Origin: Alphaproteobacteria bacterium
GTDB lineage: Bacteria; Pseudomonadota; Alphaproteobacteria; Rhizobiales; Aestuariivirgaceae
Reading direction: 5' to 3'
DNA length: 7,478 nt
Assembly: GCA_024279045.1 (NCBI GenBank)
Contig: JAJRRZ010000249.1
Span: forward strand, 1-7,478
Of the stretch, positions 1-5,923 are shown in pieces. A program made the position numbers and the translations under genes. A model generated the notes under the pieces. The model was not told the origin of the DNA, did no database searches, and was given only the letters and a program-made list of their open reading frames with translations. Numbering within the stretch: the stretch's first letter is position 1; the number at the start of each line of letters is the position of its first letter.

Positions 1-1446
1 AAACGGCAACACTTCCTCTCCGACAATCTGCCCCGTCTCGTGCCCCTTGCCGGCCACCAGCAGGATATCGCCCGCGCCCAGCATCCGCACCGCCCGCGCG
101 ATGGCCTCGGCCCGGTCGCCCACCTCCAGCGCCCCCGGACACCCCGCCAGCACCTGCGCGCGGATTGCCGCCGCATCCTCCGAGCGCGGATTGTCGTCGG
201 TAACGATCACCACGTCCGCCAGCTCCGCCGCCGCCCTGCCCATGTCGGGGCGCTTGCCCTGGTCGCGATCTCCCCCCGCGCCGAACACCACGATCAACCG
301 CCCACCGGGCTGCACATAAGGCTTCAGCGCCCGCAAGGCATGGGCCAGGGCATCGGGCGTGTGGGCATAGTCCACGAACACCGGCGCGCCAGCAGCCGCG
401 CACCCCACCAGCTCCATGCGCCCGCGCGCCCCGCGCAACCGCTCCAGCGCCAGCACGGCCTCTTCCTCCGGCCCGCCGGAAGCGATCACCAGCCCCGCCG
501 CTAGCAGGGCGTTGGCGGCCTGGAAATCTCCCACCAGCGGCAGGAAGATGCGATATTCCCGCCTGTGCGAGGCAATGTGCAGATGCTGGCCCAGCCCTTC
601 CAGCCGCCGCGCCAGCAGCCGTAGCCCCGATTCCACCGCCTCGGCCTCGCCCACGCCCAGCACCCGCAACCGCCGCCGTTCGGCAATCTCCGCAACACGT
701 GGCGCTGCCGGCGCGTCCATGTTGATCACCGCCCCGGCGGTGGGCTGCAACAGCTCGCCAAACAGCCGCATCTTGGCATTGAAGTAGTCTTCCATGCCGC
801 CGTGATAGTCTAGGTGATCGCGCGACAGGTTGGTGAAGCCCCCGGCGCTGAGCCGCACGCCATCCATGCGGAATTGCGCCAGCCCGTGCGATGACGCCTC
901 CATCGCCAGGTGCGAAATACCGCGCCGGCGCATCTTCGCCAGGTTCTCGTGCAGGGTGATCACATCCGGCGTGGTGTGCTTCACGTTCAGATCATCCAGC
1001 CCCGGCCCGACCACGCCCAGCGTGCCCATGGCGGCGGCGCGAAAGCCCATGAACGCCCATATCTGCCGCGTGAACTCCGCCACGGAGCTTTTGCCGTTGG
1101 TACCGGTAACGGCAACGATGGTAACCGGCTGATGCACGTAATATCGCGCCGCGATGTGCGCCAGCGCCCGCGCCGGGTTGGGCGAGCGTACCACGGCAAT
1201 GCCCGGCTCCAACGGCGGCAGTTGCGCATCTTCCGCCACCAGCAGCGCCCGCGCCCCGCGCTCGATGGCGTCCGGCACGAACCGCAGTCCGTCCAGCCGC
1301 GTGCCCGGCAACGCCGCGAACAGATACCCCGGCGCCACTTTCCGCGAATCCAGCGCCAGACCGCTGATGGAGATGTCGCCATCACCCTCCACGCGGCAGC
1401 ACTTCGCCAGATGTTTCAACGCTCGCGCCATGCGCCACCCGTTCAT
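1..1446 (-). CDS. murE: UDP-MurNAc-L-Ala-D-Glu:meso-diaminopimelate ligase MurE (3' end cut by window)
   Basis: Cytoplasmic Mur ligase that uses ATP to add the third stem-peptide residue to UDP-MurNAc-L-Ala-D-Glu during peptidoglycan precursor synthesis. I translated 482 residues, open to base 1; the family is about 490-500 long, so only a short C-terminal tail is missing. The P-loop GTNGKSS is at residues 115-121. MEASSHGL is at 182-189. The lysine expected to be carbamylated is K225, in YFNAKMRLF. DYAHTPDAL is at 359-367. DNPR at 418-421 is the motif that recognises meso-diaminopimelate, whereas lysine-adding enzymes differ there. Near the end is AGKGHE. The start is uncertain: an in-frame TGA lies 12 bases upstream of the ATG at 1446, which bounds the gene, and a second ATG at 1431 has a weak GGGTGG in front of it and gives a more usual N-terminus. 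It is the last gene of the cluster seen here and is separated from ftsI by 358 bases, so it may have its own promoter. Confidence 0.97.
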   Translation of the reverse strand, partial: MNGWRMARALKHLAKCCRVEGDGDISISGLALDSRKVAPGYLFAALPGTRLDGLRFVPDAIERGARALLVAEDAQLPPLEPGIAVVRSPNPARALAHIAARYYVHQPVTIVAVTGTNGKSSVAEFTRQIWAFMGFRAAAMGTLGVVGPGLDDLNVKHTTPDVITLHENLAKMRRRGISHLAMEASSHGLAQFRMDGVRLSAGGFTNLSRDHLDYHGGMEDYFNAKMRLFGELLQPTAGAVINMDAPAAPRVAEIAERRRLRVLGVGEAEAVESGLRLLARRLEGLGQHLHIASHRREYRIFLPLVGDFQAANALLAAGLVIASGGPEEEAVLALERLRGARGRMELVGCAAAGAPVFVDYAHTPDALAHALRALKPYVQPGGRLIVVFGAGGDRDQGKRPDMGRAAAELADVVIVTDDNPRSEDAAAIRAQVLAGCPGALEVGDRAEAIARAVRMLGAGDILLVAGKGHETGQIVGEEVLPF

Positions 1447-1511
1447 TGAAGCCTGTCAGGCCGAAGTCATCACCTTTCCCGACCCGCACCACGGCAATTG
1501 TATTCGGCATT

Positions 1512-1551
1512 GCTCGGCTGTTGCCAGCATATGGCAACACCTGCGCCGAGC
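1512..1551. repeat. Two-tier inverted repeat upstream of murE
   Basis: The outer arms GCTCGGC (1512-1518) and GCCGAGC (1545-1551) are exact reverse complements. The inner arms GTTGCCA (1520-1526) and TGGCAAC (1532-1538) are also exact, around the 5-base loop GCATA. One unpaired base separates the arms on one side and six on the other, so the RNA could fold as a 14-bp stem with an asymmetric internal loop. It ends 66 bases before the murE start. It could be an RNA leader structure, an operator (the inner 19-bp palindrome suits a dimeric regulator) or a mobile repeat unit. It has no T-run on either side and so does not look like an intrinsic terminator. Confidence 0.6.
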
Positions 1552-1571
1552 GTCATGCCTCATTGAGCGTC

Positions 1572-1594
1572 ATACCCGGGCTTGACCCGGGTAT
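1572..1594. repeat. REP-like alphaproteobacterial palindrome ('PGLDPG' repeat)
   Basis: A perfect 9-bp inverted repeat, ATACCCGGG and CCCGGGTAT, surrounds the loop CTTGA. With its flanks (GTC before, CCAG after) it matches the widespread short intergenic palindrome of alphaproteobacteria. When that palindrome is mistranslated it gives peptides such as VIPGLDPGIQ, which is exactly what the plus strand encodes here. Such elements are usually present in many genomic copies between genes. The match to the family is from memory; copy number cannot be judged from one window. Confidence 0.75.
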
Positions 1595-1648
1595 CCAGAG
1601 CCGCAAACGCTCAAACCCGCCACCCTGAATTGCCAGCTCAAGTCGGGC

Positions 1649-1677
1649 AATAACTGAAGAAAGCAGTTTCCTTTCAA
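1649..1677 (-). promoter_or_regulatory. Weak candidate sigma70-type promoter for murE
   Basis: On the minus strand TTGAAA (1677-1672; 5 of 6 to TTGACA) is followed by a 17-base spacer and GTTATT (1654-1649; 3 of 6 to TATAAT). It lies in the ftsI-murE gap and points at murE, about 200 bases before its start, so a transcript from here would carry both the REP-like palindrome and the two-tier hairpin in its leader. The -10 match is poor, and a second -10-like TACAAT at 1502-1497 lacks a good -35. I treat this only as a candidate. Confidence 0.22.
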
Positions 1678-1804
1678 GTTGCGCTCACCGTGATTGCCGG
1701 AACCCGAATACCAATACCCGGCTCCTTGCACGGAGAGTGCGAGCATTACGGATTGTCTGCTGATAACCCGCCTGCCAGACGCGGCGCAAGCGGCATGAAA
1801 AACC

Positions 1805-3586
1805 TCACCTGCCCGCCCGCGCCTGCCGCTGCGCCACCTGCGGCACACTGCCTTGCGGCTTGCCATGCAGCCTGCGCCACAGCTTCAGCTCCTTTTGCGC
1901 CTGCTCCGTATCCAGCTTCGGCGCCACACCCAGCAGCGGAGCGATGCGCGCCACCACCCGTCCGGCGGTGGGCACCGCGTTCCACCCCGAAGTGGCAAAG
2001 CCATGCGTCTCCGGCAGCGGACGAGGGTCATCCAGCATCACCAGAATCAGATATTTGGGATCATCCATCGGAAAGGCCCCGATGAACGAAGTCAGCCGAT
2101 TGTCCTTCGAATAACGCCCATTGATCACCTTTTCCGCCGTGCCCGTCTTGCCACCGACGCGATAACCCGGCGCAGCAGCACGCTTCGCCGTCCCGTCCAC
2201 GGCATTCAGCCGGAACAGGTAGCGCATCTTGTGCGAGGTCTCTTCCGAGATCACCTTTTTCGCCAGCGCCATGGCCGTCTGCTCATCACGCTTCAGAAAG
2301 GTTGGCGGAATCAACCAGCCACCGTTCACCAGCGCCGCGATCACCTGCGCGCCCTGCAGCGGCTGCACGGCAAACCCGTGACCGAACGATGCAGTAGCCG
2401 AGGCAATCGTGCTCCAGCGCCTGGGCAGCAGCGGCTTCGCACTCTCCGGCAGCTCGGTGCGCAACCGCTCGGTCAGCCCCACCCGCTGCAGAAACTGCCA
2501 GTGCTTTTGCAGCCCCACCTCCAGCGCCATCTTCGCCGTGCCGATGTTCGACGAATGAATGAAGATCTCCGGCACGCTCAGCCAGCGCTTTTGCGCGTGA
2601 TAGTCGCGGATCTTGCGCCGCCCGATCTGCAGCGGAAAGCGCGCGTCATATTTCTTCTCCAGCGTTGCCGTGCCTTCCTCCAGCGCCATGGCGAAGGTAA
2701 CCGCCTTGATCACCGATCCAAGTTCGTAAACGCCCGCCGTCATGCGGTTCAGGCGATCCTTCTTCAACGCCTCGCGGCGATCCGCCGGATCGAAATCCGG
2801 CAATGACACCAGCGCCAGAATCTCGCCGGTGCGCACATCCATCACCAGCCCGCCCGCGGCAATAGCCTTGAACTTCTCCTTCGCCGCCGCCAGCTCCGCC
2901 CGCAACGCCTGCTGCACGCGCGCATCCAGCGCCAGCTCCACCGGCCTGGCCTCCTTGCCCGACTCATTGGCCAGCGAGGCCATGAACAGCTTGCCGCGAT
3001 TGTCCAGGAACTGCTCCATGCCGGCGATGCCGCGCTTGTCGATATCGGTGAATCCCACCACGTGCGCCACCAGCCGCCCGGCGGGATAGACGCGCTTCTT
3101 CTCCTTCATGATACGAATGCCGGGAATGCCCAGCGCCATGATGCGGCTTTCCACCTCTGGCGGCACCTTGCGCGCAATCCACACGAACTTGCGCCGCTTG
3201 TTCGACAACCGCTTGCGCAGCTTCGCCACATCCAGATCCGGCAACGCGGACATCAACGCCATCAGCGCCGCATCCACATCCACCATGCGAAACGGCTCGG
3301 CAAAGATCGACGCACGCGGCTCGTCCGCCGCCAGCATCAACCCATTGCGATCCACCACATCCGGGCGCGGCAATTGCTGCTTGTGCACCACCACCTTGCG
3401 TTGCGGCTTGTCATTCAGCAGCATCAGCCACGAGGCTTTCAGCCCCACCACGGCATAGGCGGCAATGAACACGCCCATGATGAACTTCACCCGCGCGCGC
3501 GGCTCGCGCACCAGAAAGCGGCTGCCGCCACCACTTTCGGCGTGCCGTGCGGGTTGCGCCGTGCCTGTCGATGCCTGCTGCGTCAT
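1805..3586 (-). CDS. ftsI: Septal peptidoglycan D,D-transpeptidase FtsI (PBP3, class B PBP)
   Basis: A bitopic inner-membrane protein of 593 residues that cross-links septal peptidoglycan as the partner of FtsW in the divisome. After a polar, Arg-containing N-terminal tail, one membrane segment spans about residues 33-57. The dimerisation/pedestal domain follows from about 70 (PRPDVVDRNGLMLA). The transpeptidase domain has all three active-site motifs: SxxK as SVIK with nucleophile S291, SxN as S345-S-N347, and KTGT at 480-483 within VGGKTGTAEK. The C-terminal tail, about 555-593, is Gln/Arg-rich and not part of the catalytic fold. The ATG at 3586 overlaps the ftsL stop as ATGA and is preceded by a G-rich ribosome site, so translation is probably coupled to ftsL. 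The presence of a single membrane segment and no glycosyltransferase domain, plus dcw context, separates it from class A PBPs. No lesion is seen. Confidence 0.97.
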   Translation of the reverse strand: MTQQASTGTAQPARHAESGGGSRFLVREPRARVKFIMGVFIAAYAVVGLKASWLMLLNDKPQRKVVVHKQQLPRPDVVDRNGLMLAADEPRASIFAEPFRMVDVDAALMALMSALPDLDVAKLRKRLSNKRRKFVWIARKVPPEVESRIMALGIPGIRIMKEKKRVYPAGRLVAHVVGFTDIDKRGIAGMEQFLDNRGKLFMASLANESGKEARPVELALDARVQQALRAELAAAKEKFKAIAAGGLVMDVRTGEILALVSLPDFDPADRREALKKDRLNRMTAGVYELGSVIKAVTFAMALEEGTATLEKKYDARFPLQIGRRKIRDYHAQKRWLSVPEIFIHSSNIGTAKMALEVGLQKHWQFLQRVGLTERLRTELPESAKPLLPRRWSTIASATASFGHGFAVQPLQGAQVIAALVNGGWLIPPTFLKRDEQTAMALAKKVISEETSHKMRYLFRLNAVDGTAKRAAAPGYRVGGKTGTAEKVINGRYSKDNRLTSFIGAFPMDDPKYLILVMLDDPRPLPETHGFATSGWNAVPTAGRVVARIAPLLGVAPKLDTEQAQKELKLWRRLHGKPQGSVPQVAQRQARAGR

Positions 3587-4164
3587 GGCTGCCCGCCCCC
3601 GTCCTGCATGATGCCGTTGATCAGGTTGCCCAGCGCATCACCCGCCGCCGCAGGGCGCGCCGCCGGTGCGCTTGCCGGCGGATCGCTTCCTGCCACGGCC
3701 TCGTCCGTGGCTGCCCCGACACCGGGCATGGCGGCACTCTCCGCTGGCTCCATCCGCTCCGCCCCAGCCGCCGCTGCCGGCTCCTGCGCTGCCTGCGCCG
3801 CCATGTCCGCAAGCACATCCGCATCAGCTCCGCCAACCTCGCCCTCCACTGGTGGAGGCCGCAGCGGCAACATGACCAGCGCCTGCGCCCGTGGCATCAC
3901 CACCAGCGGATCCGGCGGCATCAGATTCAGCTTCAGCCGTGCCAGCGGCTCCAGCCGCAGCGGATTGCGCAACCGTTGCCACTCGATTTCCAGCCGCCGG
4001 ATGGTCTCCTCCTCCAGCGCCGTGGCGCGTTGCAGGGTTTGGATCTGCCGCTCCACCTGCCGCGTTTCATGCTCGCGCCCATACAGCCAGAAGGCCCCGC
4101 CAACCAGCGCGAATGCCAGCAGCACGTTGACCCCTCCCAGAAACCGCATGAATCCCTGCTTCAT
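3583..4164 (-). CDS. ftsL: FtsL-like divisome protein with long Ala/Pro-rich C-terminal extension
   Basis: A small bitopic membrane protein of 193 residues, expected to act with FtsB/FtsQ as a scaffold that activates FtsW-FtsI. A short cytoplasmic start (MKQGFMRFLGG) precedes one membrane helix at about residues 9-28. A charged heptad-like region follows, about 29-66 (Glu/Arg/Gln/Leu-rich, coiled-coil type), then the FtsL-like EWQRLRNPLRLEPLA and the hydrophobic LNLMPPDPLVV. From about residue 105 to the end the protein is Ala/Pro/Gly/Glu-rich and low in complexity, making it roughly twice as long as a typical FtsL. I chose the ATG at 4164 because it overlaps the rsmH stop as ATGA and has GGGGGAGG about eight bases upstream; the longer frame to 4230 would read back through the rsmH end. 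Identity rests on topology and position between rsmH and ftsI, since FtsL sequences diverge strongly. Confidence 0.88.
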   Translation of the reverse strand: MKQGFMRFLGGVNVLLAFALVGGAFWLYGREHETRQVERQIQTLQRATALEEETIRRLEIEWQRLRNPLRLEPLARLKLNLMPPDPLVVMPRAQALVMLPLRPPPVEGEVGGADADVLADMAAQAAQEPAAAAGAERMEPAESAAMPGVGAATDEAVAGSDPPASAPAARPAAAGDALGNLINGIMQDGGGQP

Positions 4165-5243
4165 GGCTTGCGCCTCCCCCGTTTGCGCGTTGCAGGCGCA
4201 ACCTTGCCATCCCTGCCCTTGCCGCCCCACCTGCTCTTGCCACCCGGAACGACACTCGGCAGCTGCGGCAATGCCGCCTGCGCCGGCGCATCACTGCGCC
4301 TGCCCGCCCGCAGCCTGGCCGAGCGCGCCCGCGGATTGTCCGCCACTTCCTCAGCCGACGGCGCCACACCACCCGGCGCCAGATCGACGAACGACGGCGG
4401 CACCGGCTCCGGCTCGTGCGGCAAACGGCGTGAGGCCGTCTGCCCGCGCCCCGTGCGCGCCTTGAAGAACTGCTTCACGATGCGATCTTCCAGCGAGTGG
4501 AAACTCACCACCACCAGCCGCCCGCCGGGCCTCAGCAGCCGCTCCGCCGCCAGCAGCCCGCGCGCCACTTCCTCCAGTTCGCGGTTGACGAAGATGCGCA
4601 ATGCCTGAAACGTGCGCGTTGCGGGGTGCTTCTTGCCCGGCCTGGGCGCACCCAGCACCTGCTCCACCACCCCCACCAGGTCGAAAGTGGTAACGAACGG
4701 CTTTTCCTTGCGCCTGCGCACAATGGCCCGCGCCAGTGGCCGCGCCCGGCGCTCCTCGCCATATGATTTCAGGATGGCGGCGATATCCTCTTCACGGAAC
4801 GTGTTCAGCACCTCCGCGGCGGACAACCCTTCTGCCTCCATGCGCATGTCCAGCGGCCCGTCGCGCAGAAAGGAAAAGCCGCGCGCCGCCTCGTCCAATT
4901 GCATCGACGACACGCCCAGATCCATCACCACGCCATCAACCGCCTCTACGCCATGCCGCGCCAGCAGCGCTTCCATCTCCGAGAACCGCCCCGGCAACAG
5001 GGTGAGCCGTTCCGGATACTCCGCCGCCAGCATCTGCCCGGCGGCAATGGCGTTCGGGTCGCGGTCCACGGCGAACAGCCGCACATCCGGCACTTGCAGA
5101 ATGGCCCGCGCATAGCCGCCCGCGCCGAAGGTGGCGTCCACATGCAGCTCGCCCGGCTGCGGCGCGAGATGCTCCATCACCTCCGCCAGCATCACCGGCA
5201 CATGCCGCGGCGCTGCCTGTCCGTCTGCGTCCGAATTGTCCAT
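4161..5243 (-). CDS. rsmH: 16S rRNA (cytosine(1402)-N(4))-methyltransferase RsmH (MraW)
   Basis: A SAM-dependent methyltransferase that N4-methylates C1402 in the decoding centre of 16S rRNA; first gene of this dcw unit. From the ATG at 5243 it has 360 residues. Motifs in order: HVPVML (14-19), SAM-binding DATFGAGGY (36-44), the acidic loop VDRDP (59-63), DLGVSSMQLDEAARGFSF (108-125), SFHSLEDRIVK (247-257) and the closing NPRARSARLR (303-312). After that comes a basic, low-complexity tail of about 48 residues ending KRGRRKP, which makes it longer than the usual 310-330. An in-frame GTG at 5291 would add 16 residues; I prefer the ATG because family members begin shortly before HVPV, although neither start has a strong ribosome site. 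Its stop overlaps the ftsL start (ATGA). The usual upstream neighbour mraZ is absent; rnpB and its terminator lie there instead. Confidence 0.97.
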   Translation of the reverse strand: MDNSDADGQAAPRHVPVMLAEVMEHLAPQPGELHVDATFGAGGYARAILQVPDVRLFAVDRDPNAIAAGQMLAAEYPERLTLLPGRFSEMEALLARHGVEAVDGVVMDLGVSSMQLDEAARGFSFLRDGPLDMRMEAEGLSAAEVLNTFREEDIAAILKSYGEERRARPLARAIVRRRKEKPFVTTFDLVGVVEQVLGAPRPGKKHPATRTFQALRIFVNRELEEVARGLLAAERLLRPGGRLVVVSFHSLEDRIVKQFFKARTGRGQTASRRLPHEPEPVPPSFVDLAPGGVAPSAEEVADNPRARSARLRAGRRSDAPAQAALPQLPSVVPGGKSRWGGKGRDGKVAPATRKRGRRKP

Positions 5244-5303
5244 ACGCGCAATCGCCAGCAAAACAGTGCCCCCCGCAGCTCGTCCCGCCACCGTTCACCG
5301 GCG

Positions 5304-5361
5304 GCTTGGTTAACGAGTCGTTGGCACCATGACTCACATCGGCTTGACACTCCGTTAACGG
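5304..5361. promoter_or_regulatory. rsmH leader with two GTTAAC sites
   Basis: The DNA between the rnpB terminator and rsmH must hold the promoter of the dcw unit unless it is read through from upstream. It contains the 10-bp palindrome CCGTTAACGG at 5352-5361 and a second GTTAAC at 5309-5314, which on the minus strand reads CGTTAACCAAG. TTAACCA resembles a half-site of the alphaproteobacterial cell-cycle regulator CtrA (TTAACCAT as I recall it). I could not find a convincing sigma70 -35/-10 pair on the minus strand here. The link to CtrA is inference only. Confidence 0.25.
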
Positions 5362-5387
5362 CCTGCGCGACCGTCCATTCCGGTCTG

Positions 5388-5427
5388 AAAACGCAACAGC
5401 CCTCCCGCCAAGCCGGCGGGAGGGCTG
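5388..5427 (-). terminator. Rho-independent terminator of rnpB
   Basis: On the minus strand a perfect 13-bp stem, CAGCCCTCCCGCC with GGCGGGAGGGCTG (5427-5415 and 5409-5397), encloses a 5-base loop and is followed by TTGCGTTTT ending at 5388. It begins six bases after the P1 helix of RNase P RNA closes, the expected place for an rnpB terminator. The strong stem should also insulate the dcw genes from upstream transcription, although the T-tract is interrupted by GCG and some readthrough is possible. Confidence 0.88.
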
Positions 5428-5432
5428 ATGGT

Positions 5433-5920
5433 GCTGGCTGGCCTGTAAGCCGGGTTCTGTCCCTGCCCGGAAGGCAGGTGATGGCCATTCATCTGGGACG
5501 CATGTCGCCATGCGCCTCGCGCGACCAACCCGGACGGCGGGGCCGGAAACACGCCCTGCCCATCACGCGGATGGGCCTGCCGTCCCTATTCGGTCTTGCT
5601 CCGGGTGGGGCTTGCCGTGCCGCCCCCGTTGCCGGGGGCGCGGTGCGCTCTTGCCGCACCCTTTCACCCTTGCCGCACTGTTCACCCGTTCCCCGTCTCC
5701 CGATGGAGCGGCCATCACGGGCTGGCGCGGCGGTCTGCTTTCTGTGGCGCTTTCCCTGAGGTTCGCATGCGCCTTGCGGCGCACGGGGTGAACCAGGCTT
5801 CCCTCGCCGGGTGTTACCCGGCACCCTGTTTCCGTGGAGCCCGGACTTTCCTCCAGAGCACCCGGCAATGCATCAGGCAATGCACCAGCGAACGCTCCGG
5901 CGGCCATCCGGCCAGCCAGC
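5433..5920 (-). ncRNA. rnpB: RNase P RNA (bacterial type A), M1 RNA
   Basis: Catalytic RNA of ribonuclease P, which removes 5' leaders from precursor tRNAs together with the RnpA protein. The conserved 5' core GAGGAAAGTCCGGGCTCC lies at 5853-5836 and is followed by AACAGGGTGCCGGGTAACACC. The central ACAGAAAGCAGACCGC is at 5745-5730, GATGAATGGCCATCACC is near 5496-5480, and the 3' core ACAGAACCCGGCTTA is at 5460-5446. The ends are set by helix P1: GCTGGCTGGCC at 5920-5910 pairs perfectly over 11 bp with GGCCAGCCAGC at 5443-5433. That gives about 488 nt, longer than the 377 nt of E. coli, with extra length in an extended P3 arm and in the middle of the molecule. Its 5' end falls three bases after the amidase stop and its terminator follows directly. 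Ends are accurate to a few bases. Confidence 0.97.
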
Positions 5921-5923
5921 TCT

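Larger units (their letters stand above)
1447..1804. other. Non-coding ftsI-murE intergenic gap with repeats
   Basis: This 358-base stretch lies between the ftsI stop and the murE start. In most dcw clusters the two genes touch or nearly touch, so the gap is unusual. I find no credible gene in it: the short open frames on both strands have no recognisable protein and no good ribosome site. It holds, in the direction of transcription, a weak promoter-like pair near 1677-1649, a REP-like palindrome at 1572-1594, a 9-base direct repeat GAGCGTCAT at 1565-1573 and 1548-1556, and a two-tier hairpin at 1512-1551. The middle part is less GC-rich than the flanking genes, as expected for non-coding DNA. 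No hairpin with a following T-run is visible, so I see no intrinsic terminator for ftsI. Confidence 0.8.

Noticed and set aside
1446..1628. 60-codon plus-strand frame containing VIPGLDPGIQ
   Set aside because: This is the well-known spurious translation of the intergenic palindrome, not a gene.
1853..2806. Plus-strand open frame of 317 codons
   Set aside because: Antisense to ftsI, Gln/Arg/His-rich, no domain.
4165..4230. Upstream start extending FtsL by 22 residues
   Set aside because: It lies wholly inside rsmH; the ATG at 4164 has a strong ribosome site and the typical ATGA overlap.
3062..4465. Long plus-strand open frame (467 codons)
   Set aside because: It is antisense to ftsI, ftsL and rsmH and has the His/Arg/Pro/Ser-rich composition produced by reading GC-rich genes backwards; no domain is recognisable.
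5344..5349. TTGACA on the plus strand near rsmH
   Set aside because: A perfect -35 hexamer, but no -10 at suitable spacing and it points away from rsmH into antisense of the rnpB terminator.
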